Source of the DNA: a virus | Length of the DNA stretch: 31,659 bases | IMG/VR virus record: IMGVR_UViG_3300025133_000411 | Location: 1 to 31,659 of that record | Direction: 5' to 3' (one strand) | Part shown: piece by piece, positions 1 through 8,326 of the stretch | How the letters are laid out: each line of letters begins with the position of its first letter | Numbering within the stretch: position 1 is the stretch's first letter | Position numbers and translations under genes: made by a program | The notes under the pieces: model-generated | Database searches by the model: none | The model's input: the letters and a program-made list of their open reading frames with translations, nothing else | What the model was told of the DNA's origin: nothing

Positions 1-171
1 CTAAAAGACTTTACTCCAGATGATTATCTTTTATTATCAGGCGACCCTGCAATCATAGGTGTAGTATGTTCAATAGTTTCAGATACAACTAATGGTAGTT
101 ACAAACTTTTAAAATGGGATCGTCAAGAAAAAACATATTATCCAATAGAAATAAATATTTTTCAAAAATAG
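1..171 (+). CDS. Hypothetical phage protein, 3' fragment
   Basis: The window opens inside this gene; the last 56 codons are visible in frame 1 and end with TAG at 169-171. The visible tail contains the segments DDYLLLSGDP and YKLLKWDRQE, which read like a small conserved protein found at the start of replication modules in marine phages. No catalytic motif or membrane segment is visible and I assign no function. The start lies upstream of the window. A good sigma-70 promoter begins at the base after the stop codon, so this gene belongs to a separate transcription unit from what follows. Confidence 0.75.
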   Translation, partial: LKDFTPDDYLLLSGDPAIIGVVCSIVSDTTNGSYKLLKWDRQEKTYYPIEINIFQK

Positions 172-201
172 TTGACAACTAAAAATTCTTCTCTATATAA
201 G
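172..201 (+). promoter_or_regulatory. Sigma-70-type promoter for the replication block
   Basis: A perfect -35 TTGACA (172-177) is followed by TATATA (194-199, 16-bp spacer) or TATAAG (196-201, 18-bp spacer). It sits between the stop of the previous gene and the start codon at 247, leaving a leader of about 40 bases with a strong Shine-Dalgarno (AAGGAGA). It probably drives the long plus-strand block starting at 247. Confidence 0.7.
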
Positions 202-246
202 ATAGTGCGATTATAAATTAAACTATTAAAACATTAAGGAGACATT

Positions 247-795
247 ATGAAAGATATCGATCTAAGACAAGATGCACCTAGTCAGGTGACGCAAGTAAAC
301 CCCGAACAATTATCAAACGAAATTAAAACTCTACAAGAAATACTTCAAGAGATTTCTAATCAAGAGGAAAAGTTAAAAGAATTAAAAGAGAGAGAAAAAT
401 ATTATTCTGGAATTGTAATTCCAGATTTAATGAATCAACTTAATCTTAAGACCATGAAACTAAAAGATGGTTCACAGATAGAAGTTAAAAATATTTTTGG
501 TGCTTCAATCATTGCAGATAAAAAGCAAGAAGCACATAGCTGGCTTCGAGATAACGGACTGGGGGCGATTGTGAAAAATGAAATCACAGTTAAGTTTGGT
601 CTGAACGAAGATAACAAGGCGGAGCAATATGCGACCCTTGCAAGAGGACAAGGTTATGATCCCGATCGAAAGGTTGCGGTTCATGCTTCTACTCTTAGAA
701 CAACTCTGGAGGATTTCCAAACACGTGGTGGAAAAATTCCTTCAGAGTTCTTCAGAACGTTTGAAGGAAATCAAACAAAAATAAAAACCAAGTAA
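247..795 (+). CDS. Hypothetical phage protein with N-terminal coiled coil
   Basis: This 182-residue soluble protein has a heptad-rich helical N-terminal half (roughly residues 20-55, many Glu, Lys and Leu) and a mixed C-terminal half with the segment KVAVHASTLR followed by a short tail. It resembles a conserved phage protein with a 'VHPSTLK' segment that tends to lie near primase or SSB genes in T7-like and marine phages. That resemblance is from memory and its function is not established. The start is chosen from the AAGGAGA just upstream. It is first in the block driven by the promoter at 172, 34 bases ahead of the next gene, so a role in early replication is plausible but unproven. Confidence 0.8.
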   Translation: MKDIDLRQDAPSQVTQVNPEQLSNEIKTLQEILQEISNQEEKLKELKEREKYYSGIVIPDLMNQLNLKTMKLKDGSQIEVKNIFGASIIADKKQEAHSWLRDNGLGAIVKNEITVKFGLNEDNKAEQYATLARGQGYDPDRKVAVHASTLRTTLEDFQTRGGKIPSEFFRTFEGNQTKIKTK

Positions 796-829
796 ACTAC
801 TAAACTAACAAACTAACAAAGGAGTAAAA

Positions 830-1600
830 ATGGATAAAGAAGTAGTTAAAAAAAATAGTGCAGGTGCACTAGCTAACATCAATCTCAGAGCAGACGCAGG
901 TAAAGGTGCGGAAGAAATTAAGGCGGACGATGTATCGACTCCGATCTTAAAGATTCTACACCAACTTTCACCTGAATGTAATGAGAGAGACGCTAAACAT
1001 GTAGCAGGTTCAAAACCGGGAATGATCTATGCATCAGGCTTCGGGGAACTTATTGCAGGTGATAAAGGTCTTGATGTAGTTGTGGCTCATGCACAAACGA
1101 GATATCCTGAATGGCAAGAGAGAGGCGATAGTGCTTCTGCTCCAGTGGGAACTCACTTAGAGATTCCAACGGATGCTGTTGAGGAGAGAAACGGAAGATA
1201 TAGATTACCAAATGGTAACTATGTTGAGAAGACTGCATACTTTTATGTACTAGCAATGGTAGGTAATGAGTTGAAACCAGCGGTTATTCCGATGAGATCA
1301 TCCAATCTTACACCAGCAAGAGAACTTAATAATCTGATTAAGAATCTTAGATTCTCAGATTCAGAAGGTTCTTTTAATCCAGCGGTTTATTCAGCGGTCT
1401 ATAATTTAAAGACATTTGGAAAAACAGCGGGAAGTAAAAGCTGGCATGTCTATAAACCATCAAGAGTTAGAAACCTTGATGTAGGGGATAAAAAGGACGC
1501 TGAGATTTATGAAGTTGCACAACAACTTCAGAAAACTGTTTCGAAAGGATCAGCTAAACCTCAGTATGAGAAACCTAAAGTCCAACAGGGCATAGTCTAA
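830..1600 (+). CDS. Hypothetical phage protein, possible ssDNA-associated factor
   Basis: This 256-residue soluble protein has a core region (about residues 35-165) with segments such as LHQLSPECNERD and GMIYASGFGEL. These match a family that I recall as common in phages beside recombination or single-strand-binding genes. The C-terminal 40 residues are Lys/Gln-rich and probably disordered. An AAAGGAG precedes the ATG. The gene is followed at once by two hairpins (1600-1616 and 1627-1654), suggesting it ends a strongly transcribed two-gene unit. A role as DNA-binding or annealing protein is inferred from position only; no OB-fold motif can be verified by eye. Confidence 0.75.
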   Translation: MDKEVVKKNSAGALANINLRADAGKGAEEIKADDVSTPILKILHQLSPECNERDAKHVAGSKPGMIYASGFGELIAGDKGLDVVVAHAQTRYPEWQERGDSASAPVGTHLEIPTDAVEERNGRYRLPNGNYVEKTAYFYVLAMVGNELKPAVIPMRSSNLTPARELNNLIKNLRFSDSEGSFNPAVYSAVYNLKTFGKTAGSKSWHVYKPSRVRNLDVGDKKDAEIYEVAQQLQKTVSKGSAKPQYEKPKVQQGIV

Positions 1601-1616
1601 TTTCCCGATGGGAAAT
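1600..1616 (+). terminator. Tight hairpin directly after the stop codon
   Basis: ATTTCCC (1600-1606) pairs perfectly with GGGAAAT (1610-1616) around a 3-base loop, beginning on the last base of the TAA. No long T-run follows, so it may protect the mRNA 3' end or act together with the second hairpin at 1627-1654 rather than terminate alone. Confidence 0.5.
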
Positions 1617-1626
1617 GTTGCAACAG

Positions 1627-1654
1627 GGGCGCTGAAGCGAGAGTGGAGGCGCCC
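1627..1654 (+). terminator. GC hairpin, probable attenuator or terminator
   Basis: GGGCGC (1627-1632) pairs with GCGCCC (1649-1654) around a 16-base loop and is followed by only a short T/A-rich stretch. It lies in the 94-base gap before the primase gene and is the most GC-rich patch nearby, which suggests a structural role in separating the early pair of genes from the primase operon. Confidence 0.45.
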
Positions 1655-1694
1655 TTAATCTTGCCATATTTCAGATATAAGGAATTCAAAAATT

Positions 1695-3323
1695 ATGAAA
1701 GAATTTGCAAAATATTTTAGTGGACTAGAAAGAGACTATGGTTTCTGTAATGTTCAAAATGGATATATCGAACCAGAAAGTGGAAAATTAAAATTTGATT
1801 CAGGGGATTATGGATGGTCTAAGCGACCTATAACCGAACAAGATTACGAAGCTCATCTGACAGGGAAAAAGGCTATAGGAATTCAACCTTGTGATGATCA
1901 TTCTCAAGCCAGCTTTGGAGCAATAGATGTCGATCCTAAAGATTATAAAACTTTTAATCTACAAAAATATTTAAAGGTTATTGAAGAAAAAAATTTACCT
2001 GTCATTCCAATTGAATCTAAAAGTGGTGGGCTTCACATTTATATTTTTACTAAAGAAAAAGTACCCGCTACTTTAATCAGAGAATTTTTATCAAACTTAT
2101 TATTTCTATTTAAACTTCCACACAATACAGAAATTTTTCCTAAACAAACTCAATTAGGAACTAACCAGAATAATGAAAAGACATCGGGGAGTTTTATTAA
2201 TCTACCATATTATAAAAGTAGCGAACGGAGAGCATACAAATTGGATGGCACCAAAATGGAACTTGATGAATTTATTAAAGTCGTAGGTTTAAACTTACAG
2301 ACTAAAGAAACATTAAAAGATATTGGAAGTAAAAAAATAAATGAGATTATAACTGGTGGACCAGAAGAATTTAATGATGGCCCTCCATGTTTACAAATGA
2401 TTTGTAAAGAAATAGATGATAGTGGTAAGAAACTTAAAGATGAAAGAGATCGATTCTTATACAATTACATGGTCTTTGCTAAAAAGAAATTTGCTGAAGT
2501 GTGGGAAAAGAAAGTATTAGAAGCTGCCCGAAACTATATACAGTATGATGATATATGGGGAGATGAAAAAGTAAAAGAAAAAATTAAATATTGGAAGAAT
2601 GAAACTAAAGGATTTAAATGTAGTGATTTACCAATCTCTGCGTATTGCGCCAAAGGAACCTGTTTAAAAAGAAAATTTGGTATAGGGAGTCATAGAAATA
2701 CCACATGGCCTGAATTATCTGGACTTATAAGAATAAATTATAAACCAGAGCCAGAGTTTATGTTTGATGTTAATTTAGAAAGTGGAAAAGTAAAACAAAT
2801 TCATGCTAAACATATTAAAAAAATTTCAGAGATGAAAGAAATGAGAGCCCTCATAGCAGAACAAACTGCTGTGTTTCCCCCTATTATAAAGAACGCTGAA
2901 TACCAAGTAATCTTAGATGGACTTTGGGCGAGACTGGAAAACTTAAAACCTGTAGCTGGAACTAGTCCAATCGATATGCTTAAAAAATATATCATTGATT
3001 ATGTAAATATGGCTAAAGCTACAACATTTGCTGCATTTAAAAGTGGAACCGTACACCAAGAGGAAGAGTTTTATTATTTTGATTATGATAAGTTCTACGA
3101 ATATTTAAGAACAAATGAATGGAATAAAGATAGATCACGAACGGGTACAATGATTAAACAATTTTTTAAAGGAGACTTTGATTGTCAAAAAAGATTTCCT
3201 AAAAAAGAAAACAAAGATTCATTTCCACCATTAAGAGTTTTAAAACTGCCTATAGCAGATTTAGAAAAAGAAGAAATACCAGATGAAAAAATAACAATAG
3301 AAGATAAGGAGCACATAGTATGA
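1695..3323 (+). CDS. Archaeo-eukaryotic-type (AEP) DNA primase with Cys-rich C-terminal module
   Basis: This 542-residue protein should synthesise primers for phage replication. The N-terminal domain has AEP hallmarks: the acidic pair D78-x-D80 in FGAIDVD for metal binding, the His motif SGGLHIYIF (H114), and the FPKQ...FINLPYY stretch (148-173) typical of primases like those in TOTE systems. A second region has spaced cysteines at C232, C237, C309, C318 and C323, with an arrangement recalling the PriL/PriCT-type module that binds iron-sulfur or zinc. This suggests a fused catalytic plus regulatory primase. No helicase domain is fused. The gene heads a tightly overlapping operon; its stop overlaps the next start (ATGA). 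The AEP assignment is firm; the metal cluster is inferred. Confidence 0.85.
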   Translation: MKEFAKYFSGLERDYGFCNVQNGYIEPESGKLKFDSGDYGWSKRPITEQDYEAHLTGKKAIGIQPCDDHSQASFGAIDVDPKDYKTFNLQKYLKVIEEKNLPVIPIESKSGGLHIYIFTKEKVPATLIREFLSNLLFLFKLPHNTEIFPKQTQLGTNQNNEKTSGSFINLPYYKSSERRAYKLDGTKMELDEFIKVVGLNLQTKETLKDIGSKKINEIITGGPEEFNDGPPCLQMICKEIDDSGKKLKDERDRFLYNYMVFAKKKFAEVWEKKVLEAARNYIQYDDIWGDEKVKEKIKYWKNETKGFKCSDLPISAYCAKGTCLKRKFGIGSHRNTTWPELSGLIRINYKPEPEFMFDVNLESGKVKQIHAKHIKKISEMKEMRALIAEQTAVFPPIIKNAEYQVILDGLWARLENLKPVAGTSPIDMLKKYIIDYVNMAKATTFAAFKSGTVHQEEEFYYFDYDKFYEYLRTNEWNKDRSRTGTMIKQFFKGDFDCQKRFPKKENKDSFPPLRVLKLPIADLEKEEIPDEKITIEDKEHIV

Positions 3324-4024
3324 CGACACCAGTACCAAGTGTATCTGTATGCATGCCTGCATATGATACCATGCAAGTGGCAACATGTTTATCATTAGTT
3401 AAATTAATGGATAAATTTACAGCCGCTAAAATTAAATCCACACTCAACACTTTTAAATGTCCATATGTTGGATATGGCAGAAATGTATTAACAGCAATGT
3501 TTTTAGAATCAGGGATGGACTATCAATTATTTATTGATGCCGATATGGAATTTGAGCCCTCGGTTGTAGGAAGAATGATTGTAGCACAGAAAGATGTAAT
3601 GTGTGTTCCATACAGAAAAAAGACTCAAGATCAGTCTGTAAAATTTTCTGTAGATTTTAAAGATCATCAGAACATTAATATTGATAATAAAGGCTTAGTT
3701 GAATTGACTAAAGGCCCTGCAGGGCTCACTTTGATTCACAGAAGAGTCTATGAAAAGTTAATGAAAGATCTCCCACATTTAAAAATAAAACAAAAAGAAA
3801 TAATATCCGAAGAAGCCAATAATTATTTTTATAACTTCTGGGATACAACGTTTGATAAAGACGGCAACTGGTGGGGAGAAGATGTACATTTCTGTAATTT
3901 AATTAAGGGAGCTGGTTTTAAATTATACGCAGTTGCTGATGGGGAAACAACCCACATTGGGAATTTTGGATGGAAGGGTAAATTAGTAGATTCATTTAAA
4001 AGAGCCAATGGAAAAGATTCATAA
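3320..4024 (+). CDS. Glycosyltransferase-like protein (GT-A fold)
   Basis: This 234-residue protein starts with a beta-strand SVSVCMPAYD and carries a classic DxD metal/nucleotide-sugar motif (D73-A74-D75 in LFIDADMEF). It also has a later WWGEDVHFC segment where GT-A enzymes place a catalytic acid, and a GETTHIG tail segment. It would transfer a sugar from a nucleotide donor; the acceptor is unknown. It overlaps the primase stop by four bases and the helicase start by 17 bases, so it is made together with replication enzymes. That location makes DNA-base or replication-protein modification an idea worth testing, but virion or host-surface glycosylation is equally possible. Confidence 0.75.
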   Translation: MTTPVPSVSVCMPAYDTMQVATCLSLVKLMDKFTAAKIKSTLNTFKCPYVGYGRNVLTAMFLESGMDYQLFIDADMEFEPSVVGRMIVAQKDVMCVPYRKKTQDQSVKFSVDFKDHQNINIDNKGLVELTKGPAGLTLIHRRVYEKLMKDLPHLKIKQKEIISEEANNYFYNFWDTTFDKDGNWWGEDVHFCNLIKGAGFKLYAVADGETTHIGNFGWKGKLVDSFKRANGKDS

Positions 4025-5441
4025 AATTTACGGTCCACCAGGGACAGGTAAAACTTTTAGATTAATACGTAGAGTCAAAGCGTATGTAAGAACAGGTACA
4101 CCTTATCACAAGATAGGTTACTTTGCCTTTACCAAGAAAGCTGCGGGGGAAGCAAGAAAGAGAATAGGTGTGTCGGAGAAAAAAGTTCCATACTTTCAAA
4201 CGCTACACGCCTTCTGTTTTCATCTGCTTGGATTAACCGAAGATAAAGTTATGCAGCCCTATCATTACGAAGAGTTAGGTAAAATATTAAATATTCGTGT
4301 AAACTTTTCTGACAAATATAATGAAGAAGAGACTCATTTTCTCACCTGTAATAATCCCTACTTCCAATTAATTGGAAGAGCTCTTAATAGAAGAACCACC
4401 ATACGAGAAGAGTTTGATAGAAACGAACATGATAAAAAAGAAATTGATTGGTATACTTTAAAACACATAGCTATAAATCTTAAAGAATTTAAAGAGAAGA
4501 ATCACATCTTAGATTTTAATGATATGATTGAAATGATTTTAGATTTGCCTCCAGAGAAGATGCCCACTTTTAAAGCTGTCTTTATTGATGAAGCCCAAGA
4601 CTTATCTCCTTTGCAATGGAAACTATATGATAAATTAAAAGATCATTGTGATCAAATATACTTAGCGGGTGATGACGATCAAGCTATCTTTGCGTGGGCG
4701 GGCGCTGATGTAAATAGATTTATAAATGAACCTGCAAAGGAAAGGGTACTTAGATACTCGCGTAGAATCTCTAGAGCCGTGCAACAGGAATCACAAATAC
4801 CAGTGAGTCGTATAGCAGGCATCAGGAAACATAAAGAATACCTACCTAGAGCGCAAGAGGGTCTTGCGTCTACAATTAGTAATCTAGGTCAAGTTGATTT
4901 AACTAAAGGAAAGTGGCTTATTCTTACTAGAACTAAAAGTAATCTCTTGGAGATTATGAAAGAATTAAAAAAGAAAAATTTATATTATCAAAGTAATAAA
5001 GGAAAAAGTTTTAAAGTAGGTTTATATAATGCAGCCGTAGCTTATACTAAGTGGACTATTGAAGGAGCATTAGAACCTAAAGAAATAAATGAAGTAAGAG
5101 AATTTATTCCAGATGTAAAATGGAATAAAAAAATTCCGTGGTATGATATATTTAATGCGGATCAAAAAGAAATTTTATACATAAGAAATTTAATAGCTAG
5201 TAATGAAAGATTAAACGAACGTGCCCGAATATGGTTGTCAACTATTCATGCGGCAAAAGGAGGTGAAGAAGATAATGTAATTTTATCTTTACATCAAGGA
5301 AGTAAAGTTCAAAAAGGAATTAGATTAAGTATTGACAAACAGGATGAGGAGAATAGAGTGTGGTATGTTGGCATCACGAGAGCAAGAAATAATCTATATA
5401 AACTAAAAGCAAAAAAGAAAATAAAGGAGTATCAACTATGA
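4008..5441 (+). CDS. UvrD/Rep-like superfamily 1 DNA helicase
   Basis: This 477-residue SF1A helicase has all core motifs. They are Walker A GPPGTGKT (9-16), motif Ia around YFAFTKKAA, motif II VFIDEAQD (191-198), motif III GDDDQAIFAWAGA (221-233), motif V STIHAAKGGEEDNV (411-424) and motif VI RVWYVGITRAR (450-460). It is shorter than cellular UvrD (about 720 residues), with reduced 1B/2B subdomains. It should unwind DNA 3' to 5' using ATP. Since no DnaB-like helicase is visible in the window, it may be the working replication helicase or may assist recombination. It overlaps the glycosyltransferase by 17 bases and DUF3310 by 4. Confidence 0.92.
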   Translation: MEKIHKIYGPPGTGKTFRLIRRVKAYVRTGTPYHKIGYFAFTKKAAGEARKRIGVSEKKVPYFQTLHAFCFHLLGLTEDKVMQPYHYEELGKILNIRVNFSDKYNEEETHFLTCNNPYFQLIGRALNRRTTIREEFDRNEHDKKEIDWYTLKHIAINLKEFKEKNHILDFNDMIEMILDLPPEKMPTFKAVFIDEAQDLSPLQWKLYDKLKDHCDQIYLAGDDDQAIFAWAGADVNRFINEPAKERVLRYSRRISRAVQQESQIPVSRIAGIRKHKEYLPRAQEGLASTISNLGQVDLTKGKWLILTRTKSNLLEIMKELKKKNLYYQSNKGKSFKVGLYNAAVAYTKWTIEGALEPKEINEVREFIPDVKWNKKIPWYDIFNADQKEILYIRNLIASNERLNERARIWLSTIHAAKGGEEDNVILSLHQGSKVQKGIRLSIDKQDEENRVWYVGITRARNNLYKLKAKKKIKEYQL

Positions 5442-5677
5442 CACATAAAGATATATTTGATGACGCATTTCCCCAGGATAAACAGGTTGGAGGATCTCAT
5501 TATAAAAAATTTACCATTCAACCTTATGAATTTATTTCAAAAAATGATCTCTCATTCTTTCAAGGCAACGTGGTGAAATATGTTTGTCGTTATAAAAACA
5601 AAAACGGTATACAGGATCTAGAAAAAATAATTCATTACTGTGAATTAGAAATTAAAAAATTAAAAGATGATAAGTAA
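5438..5677 (+). CDS. DUF3310 family protein
   Basis: This 79-residue protein matches the DUF3310 (SaV-like) pattern: VGGSHYK near residue 17, then IQPYEFI, then FFQGNVVKYVCRYK, and a C-terminal DLEKIIHYCELEI helix. The family is widespread in phages and sometimes annotated as nucleotide-kinase-like without firm biochemical proof. The conserved GGSHY and GN.vKY.cRy motifs are intact. It overlaps the helicase stop by four bases and runs 11 bases into the next gene, keeping it in the replication operon; a role in nucleotide supply is inferred. Confidence 0.85.
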   Translation: MTHKDIFDDAFPQDKQVGGSHYKKFTIQPYEFISKNDLSFFQGNVVKYVCRYKNKNGIQDLEKIIHYCELEIKKLKDDK

Positions 5678-6260
5678 TATTTTTAAAAATATTAAAGAAA
5701 TAAGTAAATATATTTTAAAACATAAAGTACCTAATTTAATATTTAAAGAATTAAAAAACTGTAAGAAGCATACAGATAAAATAAGAAAACATAAATTATC
5801 TTATTTACTTGAGCATCATAATGCAGGTCAAAACTCATACCAAGTGTCCGTGCCATTTAATTTAATTGAAGGGTCTTTTTTACAGAGTTATTTAATTTAT
5901 TTAGGAGAACATTATAGATGTAAATATGAAAAACTTTTATTAAATGACACAAGACGCACTGTGTTCATGCGTAGAAACGAAAATCATTTTGATTCATACG
6001 ATCTATGGATTAATTACACAGAAAAAAATTCTCGGAATATTTTACATAATCATCAAGGTAATTTATCAGGGGTGATTTATTTTACAGATTGTGAGGGCTC
6101 ACCTATAATTTTTGAAAATAATTTTTCTTATGATGGTAAAAAAGGTGATGTTTTAATTTTTCCAAGTGCTTTTAAACATGAAGTAGAAAGACATAATAGT
6201 AAAAAAACAAGAATTAGTTTTTCATTTAATTTAGAAATCAAAGGAGTTATTAAAGAATGA
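5667..6260 (+). CDS. Putative 2OG-Fe(II) oxygenase (PF13759-like)
   Basis: This 197-residue protein has a basic helical N-terminus followed by a double-stranded beta-helix signature. The parts visible are ILHNHQGNLSGVIYF (H129), ENNFSYDGKKGDVLIFPSAFKH (distal H171) and KTRISFSFN with R182, the usual 2-oxoglutarate-binding Arg. This order (H...SGvIYF...GdvliFPs...H...RiSfsfN) is typical of the phage-rich 2OG-FeII_Oxy_5 group. It would hydroxylate an unknown substrate using Fe(II), O2 and 2-oxoglutarate. It overlaps DUF3310 by 11 bases and the polymerase start by 4. It is one of four such proteins in the window, the other three lying together at 11297-12869. Confidence 0.75.
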   Translation: MISNIFKNIKEISKYILKHKVPNLIFKELKNCKKHTDKIRKHKLSYLLEHHNAGQNSYQVSVPFNLIEGSFLQSYLIYLGEHYRCKYEKLLLNDTRRTVFMRRNENHFDSYDLWINYTEKNSRNILHNHQGNLSGVIYFTDCEGSPIIFENNFSYDGKKGDVLIFPSAFKHEVERHNSKKTRISFSFNLEIKGVIKE

Positions 6261-8209
6261 TATTACCACAAACTGAATGGGTACAGAAAACAGAATATCC
6301 AGATTTAAGATCGCATGATGAAATTGCAATTGACTTAGAAACAAGAGATCCAGATTTAAAAAAGAAGGGTTCAGGTGCTGTTATTGGTAATGGTGAAGTT
6401 GTGGGAATTGCTGTTGCCACATATAATGACAAATGGTATTTTCCTATTGCTCATGGTGAAGGACCTAACTGTGATAGAAAAAAAACTTTAGAATGGTTTA
6501 AAGATATTTGCGCATGCCCTGCTACAAAAATCTTTCACAACGCCATGTATGACGTTTGCTGGATACGCAATTTAGGTATAAAAATCAATGGTTTAATCGT
6601 TGATACTATGATTGCTTCATCTTTGTTAGATGAAAATAGATTTTCTTACACACTTAATACTTTGTCATGGCATTTTTTAAACGAAGGTAAAAGTGAGAAA
6701 GCTTTAACTGAAGCTGCAAAGGCAAGAGGATTAGATCCTAAAGCAGATATGTGGAGATTACCTGCGCATGAAGTAGGAGCATATGCAGAAAAAGATGCTG
6801 AGTTAACTTTTAAACTTTGGCAACATGTAAAAAAATTATTAATGGAACCAGATACAGATGGAAAAGATTTACAAAATATTTTTAATTTAGAGACTGATCT
6901 TTTTCCTTGCCTGGTTGACATGAGATTCCTAGGCGTTCGAGTAGATTCTCAACGAGCTCATACACTGAAGAAAGAATTAACAAGAAAAGAAGAAAGATTA
7001 ATCCACCAAATAAAATTAGATACAGGAGTAGAAACTCAAATATGGGCTGCAAGATCGATTGAAAAAGTTTTTCAAAAGCTAAAGTTGCCTTACGAACGAA
7101 CTGAGAAAACTGACTCTCCATCATTTACCAAAAACTTTCTCTCTAATCATAATCATCCTACAATTAAGATGATAGCAGAAGCTAGAAAAATAAACAAGGT
7201 CAATACAACTTTTATAGATACTATTTTAACCCATGAGCATAGAGGAAGAATTCATGCAGAGATAAATCAGATAAGATCTGATGATGGTGGAACAGTAACT
7301 GGAAGATTTTCTTACCAGAATCCAAACCTCCAGCAAATTCCTGCAAGAGATCCTGATACAGGTCCTTTAATTAGAAGTTTATTTATACCTGAAGAAGGAT
7401 GCAAGTGGGGTTGTTTTGATTACTCGCAACAGGAACCAAGACTTGTTGCACACTATGCATTACAATTTGGATTACCTTCCGTCAATCAGATAGCTGATGC
7501 ATATGATACAGATTCTTCTACGGACTTTCATAAGATCGTAGCTGAAATGGCACACATTCCCAGATCCCAAGCTAAGACAATTAATCTAGGTTTATTCTAT
7601 GGAATGGGTAAAGCTAAACTTCAAGCAGAACTAGGAGTAAGCAAAGATAAAGCTGTAGAATTATTTGATAGGTACCATACCAAAGTTTCGTTTGTAAAAC
7701 AGTTGATGAATAAAATTATGAGCGCTGCCTCCACTAAAGGACAGATTAGAACTTTATTAGGTAGACGTTGTAGGTTTCCTAAATACGAACCTATTCTTCG
7801 AGGAAGTGATTGGGGTAAATATGTGCCAGCTGAAGATCATGAGAGAATGATTGAACTTCAAGAAATGGGGCCATATTTAAAAGATGAAGAAGATAAAATA
7901 TTAAAAGACAAAGAAGGCAACCCTAAGAAAAATTATTGGCATGGCAATCCTGCACGTAGAGCATTTACTTACAAAGCTTTAAATAAATTAATTCAAGGGT
8001 CGGCGGCGGACATGACTAAAAAAGCTATGTTAGAATTACACAAAGAGGGTATTACCCCGCATATACAAGTACATGATGAACTTGATATATCTGTTATAAA
8101 CGAATTAGAAGCGGCAAAGATAAAAGACATAATGGAATCTGCAGTTGACTTAGCCCTACCAAATAAAGTAGACTGCGAGACCGGACCAAATTGGGGTTCA
8201 ATTAAATAG
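6257..8209 (+). CDS. polA: DNA polymerase I family A with 3'-5' exonuclease
   Basis: This 650-residue replicative polymerase carries proofreading motifs Exo I (D26-L-E28), Exo II (HNAMYD, D99) and Exo III (YAEKD, D180). Polymerase motifs are A (FDYSQQEPR, D388), B (K440 TINLGLFY448) and C (VHDEL, H606-D607-E608). There is no 5'-3' exonuclease domain. The position equivalent to E. coli Phe762 is Leu444, a variant discussed in marine phage PolA studies as linked to slower or temperate replication. The start overlaps the oxygenase stop (ATGA). All catalytic residues are present, so it should be active and is the main replicase of this phage. Confidence 0.97.
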   Translation: MILPQTEWVQKTEYPDLRSHDEIAIDLETRDPDLKKKGSGAVIGNGEVVGIAVATYNDKWYFPIAHGEGPNCDRKKTLEWFKDICACPATKIFHNAMYDVCWIRNLGIKINGLIVDTMIASSLLDENRFSYTLNTLSWHFLNEGKSEKALTEAAKARGLDPKADMWRLPAHEVGAYAEKDAELTFKLWQHVKKLLMEPDTDGKDLQNIFNLETDLFPCLVDMRFLGVRVDSQRAHTLKKELTRKEERLIHQIKLDTGVETQIWAARSIEKVFQKLKLPYERTEKTDSPSFTKNFLSNHNHPTIKMIAEARKINKVNTTFIDTILTHEHRGRIHAEINQIRSDDGGTVTGRFSYQNPNLQQIPARDPDTGPLIRSLFIPEEGCKWGCFDYSQQEPRLVAHYALQFGLPSVNQIADAYDTDSSTDFHKIVAEMAHIPRSQAKTINLGLFYGMGKAKLQAELGVSKDKAVELFDRYHTKVSFVKQLMNKIMSAASTKGQIRTLLGRRCRFPKYEPILRGSDWGKYVPAEDHERMIELQEMGPYLKDEEDKILKDKEGNPKKNYWHGNPARRAFTYKALNKLIQGSAADMTKKAMLELHKEGITPHIQVHDELDISVINELEAAKIKDIMESAVDLALPNKVDCETGPNWGSIK

Positions 8210-8217
8210 GAGGAACT

Positions 8218-8319
8218 ATGGACAAAGTAAAAGAAGTATGGGCACTAGCGGTAGCTCATAAAAAAATAACTATCGGTTTAGTTATTGGAATTATTATATT
8301 AATTAATTTAGTAAACTAA
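8218..8319 (+). CDS. 33-residue single-pass membrane peptide
   Basis: A small gene behind a perfect AGGAGG encodes a short basic/amphipathic N-terminus (MDKVKEVWALAVAHKK) and a hydrophobic helix of about 15 residues rich in Ile, ending LINLVN. It therefore looks like a single-span inner-membrane peptide. It sits 8 bases after polA and 7 before the next gene. Similar tiny membrane peptides occur at this place in marine phages as far as I recall, but no function is known. Tethering, holin-like or superinfection roles are all speculative. Confidence 0.75.
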   Translation: MDKVKEVWALAVAHKKITIGLVIGIIILINLVN

Positions 8320-8326
8320 TTTATGA

